This document shows positions 46,505-55,362 of a stretch of DNA of 64,000 nucleotides, one piece after another. Below the pieces are notes generated by a model that worked only from the letters and a program-made list of their open reading frames with translations, did no database searches and was not told the origin of the DNA. Every line of letters begins with the position of its first letter. Position 1 is the first letter of the stretch. The stretch spans positions 372,001 through 436,000 of the forward strand of contig NZ_JAQQKV010000002.1 of the NCBI RefSeq assembly GCF_028550435.1, written 5' to 3'. This stretch comes from Asticcacaulis machinosus. Lineage in GTDB: Bacteria > Pseudomonadota > Alphaproteobacteria > Caulobacterales > Caulobacteraceae. Made by a program: the position numbers and the translations under genes.

Positions 46505-48170
46505 CCCAACGCTCCTCCATCATTTCCGCATTCGACGCGCCCGGCGGCACCAGCGGCCAGACGTTTTCGCGCGGATCAATCAAAATATGCAACAAGGTCG
46601 GCTTATCCGCCGCCAACAGGCGATCCAGCGCGCCATCGACCTCATCGCGGCTGGTGATACGGAAGGCATCAAGGCCAAAGGCCTGCGCCACCACCACGAA
46701 ATCCGGATTGTCGGAAAGGTCGATTTCCGAATAGTTTTCTTCGTAAAACAGACGCTGCCACTGACGCACCAGCCCCAGGGACGAATTATCCAGCAGGACG
46801 ATCTTCAACGGAATACCGTAACGACGAAGCGTCGCCATTTCCTGAATGTTCATCATGAACGAACCGTCGCCGGACACCGTCACCACATGGTGATCCGGCA
46901 GGGCCAGCTTGGCGCCCAGACCGGCGGGCAGGCCATAGCCCATCGCCCCTGAACCACCTGAGGTCAGATGGGCGCGGTTTTGCAGGAACTGGCAATGCTG
47001 CGCGACCCACATCTGATGCTGACCGACATCGCAGGCGGCGACGAATTTCTCACCGGCCTTTTCAGACAGCAGTTTCAGCAGGGCCGGCGCATAGATGCCG
47101 GTGCCCGGTGCATCATAGCGGAAAGCGTGTTTTTTCTTGTCGGACTTGCACTTGGCGACCCACAGGGAGATGTCCTGCATCTTGGGGTGCAGGCCGTCCA
47201 GAACGGTTTTCAAGTCGCCGACAATACCGACATCGGCTTTACGCAGCTTGTTGATTTCGGCGGCGTCGATATCGACATGAACAATCTTGGCATGGGGCGC
47301 AAAGGCCGACAGCTTACCTGTGGCCCGGTCATCAAAGCGCGCGCCCAGAACGATCAGCAGATCGGAGTCTTGCACGGCAATATTGGCCGCGCGGGTGCCG
47401 TGCATGCCCAACATGCCGAGGAACAGATCATCATTGGTCGGTATAGCCCCCAGCCCCTTCAGGGTCGAGACGACCGGAATACCGGTGCGGTCCATCAGAG
47501 CGCGCAGTTGCGGCACAGCAAAGGCCATTTCGACCCCGCCGCCGATATAGAACAGCGGCTTATGGGCCTGAGAAATCAGTTTCTCGGCGGCCTTGATATC
47601 GGCCTCTTCCGGTTGCGGCGGCTGCCACGACGGGAACTCACCGGTGGTCGGCACGTCCTTGACAAAGGCGGCGGCGACGTCCTTGGGGATATCAACCAGA
47701 ACCGGGCCCGGACGGCCTTCCTGAGCGATCTGGAAGGCGCGCGACAGAATGGCGGGGATTTCCGCGGGATCACGAACCAGCCATGAGTGCTTCACGATCG
47801 GCAGGGTCAGGCCCAGGATATCGACTTCCTGAAAGCCATCGGTGCCCAACAGGTGCGTGCCGACCTGACCGGTAATGCAGACCATCGGCACCGAGTCCAT
47901 ATAGGCGTTAGCGATGCCGGTAATCAGATTGGTGGCGCCGGGACCGGAGGTGGCCATGCAAACGCCGACCTTACCCGTCGCGCGGGCATAGGCATCGGCG
48001 GCAAAGGACGCGCCCTGTTCGTGGCGAACCAGAATGTGCGTGAGGCCGGAGCCTGCCAACGCATCATAGATCGGCATGATCGCCCCGCCGGGATAGCCGA
48101 ACAGGATATCCACGCCGAGAGCCCTCAGCGTCGAAATTACCAATTGTGCTCCGGTCGGTTGGTTTATCAT
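46482..48170 (-). CDS. ilvB: Acetolactate synthase large subunit
   Basis: A 562-residue thiamine-diphosphate enzyme making acetolactate or acetohydroxybutyrate. LFGYPGGAIMPIYDAL, RHEQGASFAADAYARATGKVG (catalytic Glu), SGPGATNLITGIANAY, GARFDDRATGKL (FAD region) and the ThDP motif SGDGSFMMNIQEMATLRRY ... LDNSSLG are present. Size and pairing with a short ACT subunit recall IlvG-IlvM. The symbol is by family. Confidence 0.95.
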   Translation of the reverse strand: MINQPTGAQLVISTLRALGVDILFGYPGGAIMPIYDALAGSGLTHILVRHEQGASFAADAYARATGKVGVCMATSGPGATNLITGIANAYMDSVPMVCITGQVGTHLLGTDGFQEVDILGLTLPIVKHSWLVRDPAEIPAILSRAFQIAQEGRPGPVLVDIPKDVAAAFVKDVPTTGEFPSWQPPQPEEADIKAAEKLISQAHKPLFYIGGGVEMAFAVPQLRALMDRTGIPVVSTLKGLGAIPTNDDLFLGMLGMHGTRAANIAVQDSDLLIVLGARFDDRATGKLSAFAPHAKIVHVDIDAAEINKLRKADVGIVGDLKTVLDGLHPKMQDISLWVAKCKSDKKKHAFRYDAPGTGIYAPALLKLLSEKAGEKFVAACDVGQHQMWVAQHCQFLQNRAHLTSGGSGAMGYGLPAGLGAKLALPDHHVVTVSGDGSFMMNIQEMATLRRYGIPLKIVLLDNSSLGLVRQWQRLFYEENYSEIDLSDNPDFVVVAQAFGLDAFRITSRDEVDGALDRLLAADKPTLLHILIDPRENVWPLVPPGASNAEMMEERWDEPLDSY

Positions 48171-48192
48171 GACTTAACTCTCTAAAATTAGA

Positions 48193-48346
48193 ACCTCCCC
48201 TCTTGGAGGGGAGGGGAACCGCAAGCCCGCTCCTGTGCGGGCTATGCGGTGGTGGGGTAAATCCACAAGCGCGAGCCTGGGAGGCTACCCCCTCTGACAT
48301 CAAAATCAGATTTTAATGTCAGCTCCCCCTGCAACAGGGGGAGTTC
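48193..48346. repeat. Palindromic repeat, copy C (ilvC-ilvB gap)
   Basis: About 150 bp with paired blocks: CCTCCCC with GGGGAGG, AGCCCGC with GCGGGCT, CTGACAT with ATGTCAG and CCCCCTG with CAGGGGG. The sequence differs in detail from copies A and B but has the same building plan and occupies the same kind of position, a gap inside the operon. Confidence 0.65.
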
Positions 48347-48352
48347 TTTTAG

Positions 48353-49354
48353 TTAGCCGTTGCCCTTATCCTGCAACCAAGACATGCGCGAACGCAGGTC
48401 ACGGCCGGTGTGCTCGATCGGGTGATCCAGATCCTGACGCATCAGAGCGGTGTAGCGCGGACGGCCGGCCATGTTCTCAAGAATCCAGTCGCGGGCAAAA
48501 TCGCCGGACTGAATGTCGTTGAGGACTTCCTGCATACGCTCACGGGTTTCTTCGTTGATGATGCGCGGGCCGGAAACCAGATCGCCGTACTTACAGGTCT
48601 CGGACACGAACGAGTGCATCTTGGCGAAACCGCCTTCGTACAGCAGGTCAACGATCAGCTTCAGTTCGTGCAGAACTTCAAAGTAAGCGATTTCCGGACG
48701 GTAACCGGCTTCGACCAGGGTTTCAAAGCCCATCAGAACCAGCTCGGTCGTGCCACCGCACAGAACGGCCTGTTCACCGAACAGATCGGTTTCGGTTTCT
48801 TCCTTGAAGGTCGTCTCGATAACGCCACCAACGGTGCCGCCGATGCCACGGGCATAGCCCAGAGCACGTTGAGCGGCCTTGCCGGTCACATCGCGATCAA
48901 CGGCGAACAGCGACGGCACGCCGCGGCCACGTTGATATTCACGGCGCACGAGATCGCCCGGGCCCTTCGGCGCCACCAGAATAACGTCGAGGTCGGCACG
49001 GGCATCGACGCGGCCGTAGAGGACCGAGAAGCCGTGGGCGAAAAGGATCGACGCGCCCTTAGCGGCGTAAGGGGCGATGTCATTGGTGTAGATTTCGGCA
49101 TGGCTCATGTCCGGCGTCAGGATGGCGATGATGGTCGCGTCCTTAACGGCATCCTTGATTTCTGCGGTCGGCAGACCGTCATGCTTGGCCTTTTCATAGC
49201 CAGCGCCGCCGGTGCGCACGCCGACGATGACGTCAACGCCGGAATCGCGCAGGTTCTGGGCGTGAGCGCGGCCTTGTGAGCCGTAGCCAACGATGGCGAC
49301 GCGTTCGCCCTTCAAGCTGTCGGCGGAAACGTCGTCATTAGTATAGATTTTCAC
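48353..49354 (-). CDS. ilvC: Ketol-acid reductoisomerase
   Basis: A 333-residue class I enzyme of valine and isoleucine synthesis. [22 protein letters not shown] is the NADPH site, with [45 protein letters not shown] and [12 protein letters not shown]. The start is GTG at 49354 (KIYTNDD follows) with CAGGAGTA upstream; an in-frame start at 49393 adds a sequence outside the family. The IlvD-domain gene lies 93 bp upstream. Confidence 0.96.
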   Translation of the reverse strand: MKIYTNDDVSADSLKGERVAIVGYGSQGRAHAQNLRDSGVDVIVGVRTGGAGYEKAKHDGLPTAEIKDAVKDATIIAILTPDMSHAEIYTNDIAPYAAKGASILFAHGFSVLYGRVDARADLDVILVAPKGPGDLVRREYQRGRGVPSLFAVDRDVTGKAAQRALGYARGIGGTVGGVIETTFKEETETDLFGEQAVLCGGTTELVLMGFETLVEAGYRPEIAYFEVLHELKLIVDLLYEGGFAKMHSFVSETCKYGDLVSGPRIINEETRERMQEVLNDIQSGDFARDWILENMAGRPRYTALMRQDLDHPIEHTGRDLRSRMSWLQDKGNG

Positions 49355-49447
49355 GAAGATACTCCTGAAAGTTCGTGTAGCGTTTTTAGACAAAGTGGGT
49401 GGATGGTGTTTATGGTGAGGGCCATAAATACGAAAAAACCGGGCCTG

Positions 49448-50029
49448 TTAAGAGGCCGCGGTCATAACACGTGCATATTTTTCAAGCGCCGGATGGCCCT
49501 GATAGCCACGGGCCGGGGCCGTGAAGCTGGATTTACGGCCGGACAAGTCCGCCGCAGTGTCGATACGGCGCGATGCAGCATCGATGGTGATGATGTCACC
49601 GTCGCGCAAACGACCGATAGCGCCACCCGCCTGCGCCGCCGGGGCACAGTTGCCAACGATCATGGCGTGCGAGGTCGAACCTGCGATATGGCCGTCGCTG
49701 ATCAGGGCGATGCCGGTGATGCCGGACTGCTCAATGGCGTCAACGATATCGCGCAGATCGGTTTTGTGGCGAATGATGATGGCGGTGCCGGACGCGATCT
49801 CACCGGCGCGGATAGCGGCAATGGCCGTCATCTCGTCCTCGAAAACGCGGGCAGCACCTTCGAAGCGCTCACCAAAGCCCGACAGCTTCAGAATGCCGCC
49901 GACCGGGGCAATGCTGCCATGAAGAATCGCAAAGCCTGACGATACTACCGCTTGGGCAACCGTAAGCGGCGCCGTCATAAAGACAGTGGCTTCGGTGGCG
50001 GTCGGGGTCATCTTGATTTGCGCGTTCAT
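49448..50029 (-). CDS. Stand-alone IlvD/Edd C-terminal-domain-like protein
   Basis: A 193-residue protein aligned over most of its length with the C-terminal swivel domain of dihydroxy-acid dehydratase. AILHGSIAPVGGILKLSG matches the domain entry, FEGAARVFEDEMTAIAAI matches [11 protein letters not shown]-type sequence in the full IlvD at 50671, and LISDGHIAGSTSHAMIVGN matches [18 protein letters not shown]. The catalytic Ser and the Arg of GRFSG are replaced (GHIAG), and the iron-sulfur domain is absent, so dehydratase activity is not expected. It is the first structural gene behind the leader peptide and attenuator and 93 bp ahead of ilvC. The ATG at 50029 has GAAGAG upstream. Confidence 0.8.
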   Translation of the reverse strand: MNAQIKMTPTATEATVFMTAPLTVAQAVVSSGFAILHGSIAPVGGILKLSGFGERFEGAARVFEDEMTAIAAIRAGEIASGTAIIIRHKTDLRDIVDAIEQSGITGIALISDGHIAGSTSHAMIVGNCAPAAQAGGAIGRLRDGDIITIDAASRRIDTAADLSGRKSSFTAPARGYQGHPALEKYARVMTAAS

Positions 50030-50068
50030 GGGGCAGCTCTTCAAAGGGTTTTAGGGGTGGTCAGATAC

Positions 50069-50098
50069 AAAAATCCCCGCTTCCGGGGGCGGAGCGGG
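50069..50098 (-). terminator. Attenuator terminator of the ilv-leu operon
   Basis: On the minus strand CCCGCTCC and GGAAGCGGGG form a GC-rich hairpin followed by ATTTTTG. It lies 40 bases after the leader-peptide stop and 40 bases before the first structural gene, the classical attenuator position. Confidence 0.72.
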
Positions 50099-50138
50099 AG
50101 ACTGATTTAGGCCATTGATTTGGTCTGAAACCGTGTGG

Positions 50139-50273
50139 TCACCACTCCGCGATCATGGGGCGTACCACGCCCACGATAAGTAGCGATACAATAGATACCA
50201 ATGAGACGAGCGACATCGCCAGCGCCTTGCGGCCCTCGGTCTTGTCCATCGCTATAGCAATAGCTTTCGTCAC
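50139..50273 (-). CDS. ilv leader peptide
   Basis: A 44-residue frame from GTG at 50273 (GGAG ten bases upstream), or 36 residues from ATG at 50249. Its end carries SLVSLVSIVSLLIVGVV: thirteen of sixteen codons from the first Leu on are Leu, Val or Ile. This is the control-codon pattern of ilv leader peptides, and an intrinsic terminator follows at the right distance. Ribosome stalling under branched-chain amino acid shortage would allow read-through into the IlvD-domain gene and ilvC. A small membrane protein is the alternative reading. Confidence 0.65.
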   Translation of the reverse strand: MTKAIAIAMDKTEGRKALAMSLVSLVSIVSLLIVGVVRPMIAEW

Positions 50274-50670
50274 AGCAGGTAAACTCCATCTGGCCTCAGC
50301 ATATATAGCTTTGGCTTGGGATGACTATATGCCTGATCGGTTTTAAAAAAGCAAAGGAAAAAGTGGAAAAATTTTTCTTAAAAAATCGCATCCCCGCGAT
50401 GTTTTGGAATTAATTTTTCAAATTACGCCATATTGAGAAATTATTTTTCCAATAAGGACATCATTCATGCCAAAACGTGCGCGACTCTGCGGCTTTGTGA
50501 AAGGCTTTTTCGCGCCGCAAAATGCGCCGGCAGACTGCATTCTGCTTCATCATCATACATCAGTCTTGCCAACTTGACCATTAGGCTTATATGCCAGCCT
50601 TAAAAGGCTTATAATGCCTTGGATTATTTGCGAATTGATCTCACCTCGCCGCAGTTAAGGAATCTGGATC
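50274..50670. promoter_or_regulatory. Divergent control region of ilvD and the ilv-leu operon
   Basis: 397 bp, AT-rich between 50340 and 50470. On the minus strand TATAGT (50329-50324) with TTGCTT (50354-50349) is a weak promoter candidate with a long 19-base spacer. On the plus strand a 36-codon frame starts at ATG 50467 behind AAGGA and ends at 50577; it may be a leader of ilvD or chance, and is not rich in branched-chain codons. Confidence 0.4.
50467..50577 (+). CDS. Possible small leader ORF upstream of ilvD
   Basis: A 36-codon frame with AAGGA eight bases before its ATG. The peptide is basic at the start (MPKRARLCGFVKGFF) and contains three histidines in a row near its end. No similarity is recognised. 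Its place 93 bp before ilvD fits a leader or a spurious frame equally well. Confidence 0.25.
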   Translation: MPKRARLCGFVKGFFAPQNAPADCILLHHHTSVLPT

Positions 50671-52536
50671 ATGCCTGCCTATCGTTCCCGCACCACCACT
50701 TTTGGCCGCAATATGGCAGGCGCACGCGCGCTATGGCGGGCGACCGGTATGACCGATTCTGATTTCACCAAGCCGATTATCGCGGTCGTCAACTCCTTCA
50801 CCCAGTTCGTGCCGGGCCATGTGCATCTGAAAGACCTGGGGCAAATGGTGGCGCGTGAGATCGAAAAAGCGGGCGGCGTCGCCAAGGAATTCAACACCAT
50901 CGCGGTCGATGACGGTATCGCTATGGGCCACGGCGGCATGCTCTATTCCCTGCCCTCACGCGACCTGATCGCTGACAGCGTCGAATATATGGTCAATGCC
51001 CACTGCGCCGACGCGATGGTCTGTATCTCCAACTGCGATAAGATCACGCCGGGAATGCTGATGGCCGCCATGCGCCTCAATATTCCGGCTGTATTCGTCT
51101 CCGGCGGGCCGATGGAAGCCGGTAAGGTCGTGTGGCCCGATAAGGACGGGGTGGCTAAAACCCACGCGCTTGATCTGGTCGATGCGATGGTGCAGGCCGC
51201 CGATGACAATATCTCGGACGCGCAGGTCAAGGCCGTCGAAGAAGCCGCGTGTCCTACCTGCGGGTCGTGTTCGGGCATGTTCACCGCCAATTCGATGAAC
51301 TGCCTGACTGAGGCATTAGGATTATCGCTCCCCGGCAACGGTACGGTTCTGGCCACCCACTCAGACCGCGAGCGCCTGTTTAAAAATGTCGGTCAGATGA
51401 TCGTCGATATCACCAAGCGCTATTATGAAGGCAATGACGAGTCGGTCTTGCCGCGCTCGATTGCCTCCTATGCGGCGTTTGAAAACGCCATGCGCCTTGA
51501 TGTGGCGATGGGTGGGTCGACCAACACGGTTCTGCACCTGCTGGCGGCGGCGTCCGAAGCCGGTGTCAATTTCAAGATGGCTGATATCGACCGGATTTCG
51601 CGCACCACGCCGTGCCTGTGTAAGGTGGCACCGGCTACGTCAGATGTGCATATCGAAGATGTTCACCGCGCCGGCGGCATCATGTCGATCCTCGGCGAAC
51701 TGGCGCGTGGTGGCTTGTTGAACACGGAATTGCCGACAGTGCATTCCCCGACACTGGGCCATGCGCTGGCCTATTGGGATATCCGGGTCACCAATGACGA
51801 AGAGGTCGATACCTTCTTCAAGGCCGCCCCCGGTGGCGTGCGCACCACTCAGGCGTTCTCGCAATCCAAGCGCTGGCCGGACCTCGATAAAGACCGCGAA
51901 AAGGGCGTCATCCGCTCGGTCGAGCACGCCTTTACCAAGGACGGCGGGTTGGCGGTGCTCTACGGCAATATCGCCGAAAAAGGCTGCATCGTGAAAACGG
52001 CGGGGGTCGATGAATCGATCTGGAAGTTCTCTGGCCGCGCCCGGGTGTTTGAATCTCAGGAAGACTCGGTTGACGCCATCCTGAAGAACCAGATCAAGGA
52101 GGGCGATGTCGTCGTCATCCGTTATGAGGGCCCCAAGGGCGGGCCGGGTATGCAGGAAATGTTGTACCCGACCTCCTACCTCAAATCCAAGGGCATGGGT
52201 AAGGTGTGTGCGCTTCTGACCGACGGGCGTTTCTCCGGCGGCACGTCCGGCCTTTCCATCGGTCACGTCAGCCCGGAAGCGGGCGAAGGTGGGGCGATCG
52301 CCCTGGTCGAAGAAGGCGATACCATCGACATCGATATCCCCAACCGCACCATTGATCTGCGCGTGACTATGGAAGAACTGGCCCATCGTCGCGCCAAGGA
52401 AGAAGCCCGTGGCCAGGAGGCCTTTACGCCCAAGAACCGCGAGCGCTATGTGTCGGCGGCCTTGCAAGCCTATGCAGCCCTGACCACCTCAGCCGACACC
52501 GGCGCCGTGCGCGATTTGAGCCAGTTGAAGCGGTAA
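50671..52536 (+). CDS. ilvD: Dihydroxy-acid dehydratase
   Basis: A 621-residue iron-sulfur enzyme for the common Val/Ile/Leu step. [55 protein letters not shown] (cluster Cys), [36 protein letters not shown] and [23 protein letters not shown] (catalytic Ser) are all intact. It is transcribed away from the rest of the ilv-leu operon. Length is in the usual range. Confidence 0.97.
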   Translation: MPAYRSRTTTFGRNMAGARALWRATGMTDSDFTKPIIAVVNSFTQFVPGHVHLKDLGQMVAREIEKAGGVAKEFNTIAVDDGIAMGHGGMLYSLPSRDLIADSVEYMVNAHCADAMVCISNCDKITPGMLMAAMRLNIPAVFVSGGPMEAGKVVWPDKDGVAKTHALDLVDAMVQAADDNISDAQVKAVEEAACPTCGSCSGMFTANSMNCLTEALGLSLPGNGTVLATHSDRERLFKNVGQMIVDITKRYYEGNDESVLPRSIASYAAFENAMRLDVAMGGSTNTVLHLLAAASEAGVNFKMADIDRISRTTPCLCKVAPATSDVHIEDVHRAGGIMSILGELARGGLLNTELPTVHSPTLGHALAYWDIRVTNDEEVDTFFKAAPGGVRTTQAFSQSKRWPDLDKDREKGVIRSVEHAFTKDGGLAVLYGNIAEKGCIVKTAGVDESIWKFSGRARVFESQEDSVDAILKNQIKEGDVVVIRYEGPKGGPGMQEMLYPTSYLKSKGMGKVCALLTDGRFSGGTSGLSIGHVSPEAGEGGAIALVEEGDTIDIDIPNRTIDLRVTMEELAHRRAKEEARGQEAFTPKNRERYVSAALQAYAALTTSADTGAVRDLSQLKR

Positions 52537-52542
52537 GTTAAT

Positions 52543-52593
52543 CCCTCCCCTAATTTTAGGGGAGGTACGCCCAAAGGGCGGGGTGGGGTTAAA
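52543..52593. repeat. Left inverted-repeat element flanking the DUF559 gene
   Basis: A 51-bp element: hairpin CCCCTAATTTTAGGGG, then GGTACGCCC, AAAGGGCG and GGGTGGGGTTAAA. It is the inverted counterpart of the element at 52984-53040 with about four differences. Two of these, at the base of the hairpin loop, are compensatory (A-T here, G-C there). Confidence 0.88.
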
Positions 52594-52622
52594 TTTTGCG
52601 CTGATACCTGTTATTTAACCTC

Positions 52623-52988
52623 ATGGTCGCCCAACCCCAACGCCAATTCGCGCGTAAACTCCGCCAAGATATGTCCCTGCCTGAGCGCTTGATCTGGAGC
52701 CGGATCAAGACGCGGCAAGAAGGCTTGCCCGCCTTTAAGCGGCAGTATCCGTTCGGCCCTTATGTGTTCGATTTTTACTGCGCCAAGGTAAAGTTAGTCA
52801 TCGAGATTGACGGTATGGCGCACAGCATAGGCGACCGTCCCGAACGCGATCAAATAAGAGACGATTTCCTGCGGGAACGCGGCTTTGATATCATGCGCAT
52901 CAATGCTCATGACATACTTGCCGATGTGGATGAAGCCGCCGATGGCATTTATCGGTATGTAACGGCCAGACTGAGCGGAACACTTTAA
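52623..52988 (+). CDS. DUF559 endonuclease-like protein
   Basis: A 121-residue protein of the DUF559 family, related to very-short-patch-repair and PD-(D/E)XK nucleases. LRQDMSLPERLIWSRIKTRQ, FKRQYPFGPYVFDFYC (Asp of the active site) and KLVIEIDGMAH (E-x-D) are the family marks. It stands alone, and its stop codon lies inside the right flanking repeat. The substrate is unknown. Frequent association of such genes with palindromic repeats in related genomes is my impression, not something checked. Confidence 0.88.
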   Translation: MVAQPQRQFARKLRQDMSLPERLIWSRIKTRQEGLPAFKRQYPFGPYVFDFYCAKVKLVIEIDGMAHSIGDRPERDQIRDDFLRERGFDIMRINAHDILADVDEAADGIYRYVTARLSGTL

Positions 52989-53040
52989 CCCCACCCCGCC
53001 CTCTGGGCGTACCTCCCCTGAAATCAGGGGAGGGGTTTAA
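52984..53040. repeat. Right inverted-repeat element flanking the DUF559 gene
   Basis: Inverted counterpart of 52543-52593, with hairpin CCCCTGAAATCAGGGG and the GGGCGTACC and CCCCACCCCGCCC segments. It supplies the TAA stop of the nuclease gene at 52986-52988. Confidence 0.88.
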
Positions 53041-53226
53041 GGGATTGCGCGAATCGAAGAGCGTGGTATTCATACAAGTACATTGATGAAAAAAGCGGTG
53101 CTTTTATCATGGGTTAATTTGAGCGGTGCTCGTTAACTAAAGACGATTTGAAGGCGGTGCCTCAAATTACCTTCTTTGTAAAACCCCGACAATTTCACCT
53201 CAGCTTCCGCTGATCGGAGTCATGCA
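53041..53226 (+). other. Non-coding stretch before a small membrane-peptide gene
   Basis: 186 bp following the inverted repeat, with no gene seen; it should hold the promoter of the small frame at 53227, but no convincing hexamer pair stands out. Confidence 0.3.
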
Positions 53227-53313
53227 ATGAAGATATTCTTCATCACAATAACTGTAGATGCGGCTATGTGCCTGATCGCTTTTGCGATTATCATTACGGC
53301 TCTAACCACATAA
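53227..53313 (+). CDS. Small hydrophobic peptide (28 residues)
   Basis: ATG at 53227 has GGAG eight bases upstream and the frame ends at 53313. The product is a single transmembrane helix (CLIAFAIIITAL in its second half) with one Lys and one Asp. It resembles type I toxin-like or regulatory small membrane proteins in size and shape, but has no named match. The following hairpin belongs at least partly to the convergent cysNC transcript. Confidence 0.35.
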   Translation: MKIFFITITVDAAMCLIAFAIIITALTT

Positions 53314-53360
53314 AAAATCCAAACCAAAGTATTTCGGCCAACGGCCGGAAACTTTGGTTT
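53314..53360 (-). terminator. cysNC terminator
   Basis: AAACCAAAGT pairs with ACTTTGGTTT, with TTCGGCC / GGCCGGAA inside. On the minus strand it is followed by GGATTTTTT. It lies 6 bases after the cysNC stop. Confidence 0.8.
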
Positions 53361-53365
53361 GAGGC

Positions 53366-55288
53366 CTATATACTCCAATCTCCGTCATACATGCTGAACA
53401 GGTCAGACGCGCGCAGGCGCTCGATAATTTGACCTGCCGCTTCGGCGGCGGTCATGCGCTCGGTCTTGACAACTATTTCGGCATTATCAGGCGCTTCATA
53501 GGGACTGTCGAGGCCGGTAAAGTTCTTAATCTCGCCTTTAAGCGCCTTGGCATAGAGGCCCTTGGGGTCGCGGTTGATGCAGTCCTCAAGCGGGGTGTCG
53601 ATAAACACCTCAAAGAACTCACCGTCCTCGAACAGGTCGCGCACCATCTGGCGATCCGAGGCAAACGGCGAAATGAATGAACATAGCACCACCGTACCGG
53701 CATCGACGAACAGCTTGGCGACCTCACCGACGCGGCGGATATTTTCCACCCGGTCAGCATCAGCAAAGCCGAGGTCTTTGTTGAGGCCGTGACGGATATT
53801 GTCGCCATCCAGCATCATGGTGCGGATGCCACGGGCGTGCAGCTCAGACACCACCAGATTGGCAATGGTCGATTTACCCGACCCCGACAGGCCAGTCAGC
53901 CACAGGGCCGCTGATTTATGGCCGTTCAGTTCCTGACGCGCTTGCTTACCGACCGTCAGATCCTGACGGTGGACATGGGTGGCGCGGTTAAGCCCCTGGG
54001 TGATCATGCCCGCACCGGCCGTCGCATTGGTAAAGCGGTCGATCAGGATGAATGAACCGGTATGGCGGTTAAGCTCATAGGCATCAAAGGCCGTCGGTGA
54101 GGATAGCCGCACATGACACAGGCCGATCTCATTCAGATCAAGCTTATGGGCGCCTTCGTGTTCGAGCGTATTGATATTGATCTTGTGCTCGATACGGGTG
54201 ACGCGGGCCGGAATATAGTTGTGGCCGAGCTTAATCAGATAAGGCCGGTCAACCTGCAGGGCCTCATCGGTCATCCACAGGATATGGGCGGCAAAGCTGT
54301 CGGAGACTTCGGGGCGGGCCTGCGGATGCGCAAACGTATCGCCACGCGCCACGTCAATTTCATCGTTTAACACCAGCGTTACCGCCGTACCGGCGCGGGC
54401 CTCGCTCAGGTCACCATCGGCGGTGACAATGCGCTTTAGCACCGACGATTTACCCGAACCGGCCACAACCAGTTCATCGCCGGGACGGATCACACCCGAA
54501 TGGATCGTGCCGGAAAACCCGCGGAAATCGAGGTTCGGGCGATTGACCCACTGTACACCCATGCGGAACGGTTTCTGGGCATCAACGCTTTCGACATCGA
54601 CGGATTCGAGATGCTCCAGCAGGCACGGGCCGTCATACCACGGCATCAGGTCTGAGCGGGTGATCATGTTCTGACCAAAGCGCGCCGACAGCGGGATGGC
54701 CTGAATAGAGGTGAAGCCAAGCTGATCGGCAAATTCACGGTAAGCCGTCAGGATTTCTTCAAACCGGCCCTGATCGTAATCGACCAGATCGATCTTATTG
54801 ACCGCCACGACCACATGCTTAATGCCCAGCAGGGATGCGATAAACGAATGGCGGCGGGTCTGCGGCAGCACGCCTTTGCGGGCATCGATCAGGATAATGG
54901 CTAGGTCGGCATTGGACGCGCCGGTGGCCATATTGCGGGTATATTGCTCATGGCCCGGCGTATCGGCGACGATGAACGAGCGCTTCGGCGTGCTGAAAAA
55001 ACGATAAGCGACATCAATGGTGATGCCTTGCTGGCGCTCGGCCTCAAGGCCATCGACCAGCAGCGCGAAGTCAATATCTTCGCCGGTTGTGCCGTGCTTT
55101 TTAGAATCGCGCTCCAGCGACTGAAGCTGATCGTCAAAGATCAGCTTGGTGTCGTACAGCAACCGCCCGATCAGGGTCGATTTGCCATCATCGACGGAAC
55201 CGCAGGTCAAAAAGCGCAACAGGCTTTTCTCGGTCGCGGCCGCATTTGTGACGGCAGTGGCGGTTAAGGTGGCGGTCTCAAGCGACAT
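53366..55288 (-). CDS. cysNC: Fused sulfate adenylyltransferase large subunit and APS kinase
   Basis: A 640-residue protein. The N-terminal two thirds are an EF-Tu-like GTPase (GSVDDGKSTLIGRLLYDT, DTPGHEQYTRNM, NKIDLVD), activating sulfate with CysD. From about residue 440 an APS kinase follows (LTGLSGSGKSTIANLV, LDGDNIRHGLNKDLGF, GLYAKAL), making PAPS. The fusion is common in alphaproteobacteria. The start lies 74 bp after the cysD stop. PAPS would feed sulfate reduction or sulfation of the surface glycan. Confidence 0.96.
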   Translation of the reverse strand: MSLETATLTATAVTNAAATEKSLLRFLTCGSVDDGKSTLIGRLLYDTKLIFDDQLQSLERDSKKHGTTGEDIDFALLVDGLEAERQQGITIDVAYRFFSTPKRSFIVADTPGHEQYTRNMATGASNADLAIILIDARKGVLPQTRRHSFIASLLGIKHVVVAVNKIDLVDYDQGRFEEILTAYREFADQLGFTSIQAIPLSARFGQNMITRSDLMPWYDGPCLLEHLESVDVESVDAQKPFRMGVQWVNRPNLDFRGFSGTIHSGVIRPGDELVVAGSGKSSVLKRIVTADGDLSEARAGTAVTLVLNDEIDVARGDTFAHPQARPEVSDSFAAHILWMTDEALQVDRPYLIKLGHNYIPARVTRIEHKININTLEHEGAHKLDLNEIGLCHVRLSSPTAFDAYELNRHTGSFILIDRFTNATAGAGMITQGLNRATHVHRQDLTVGKQARQELNGHKSAALWLTGLSGSGKSTIANLVVSELHARGIRTMMLDGDNIRHGLNKDLGFADADRVENIRRVGEVAKLFVDAGTVVLCSFISPFASDRQMVRDLFEDGEFFEVFIDTPLEDCINRDPKGLYAKALKGEIKNFTGLDSPYEAPDNAEIVVKTERMTAAEAAGQIIERLRASDLFSMYDGDWSI

Positions 55289-55362
55289 CTAAAATTCCAT
55301 ACATTCAGCTAAAGGTATCGAGCCTGACAAAAGTACCCAAAGGGCAACTTTTGTCTGAGGGC

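Noticed and set aside
50155-50346. Plus-strand frame over the ilv leader
   Set aside because: It lies opposite the leader peptide and has no ribosome-binding site; the minus-strand frame has codon bias and a terminator that explain the region.
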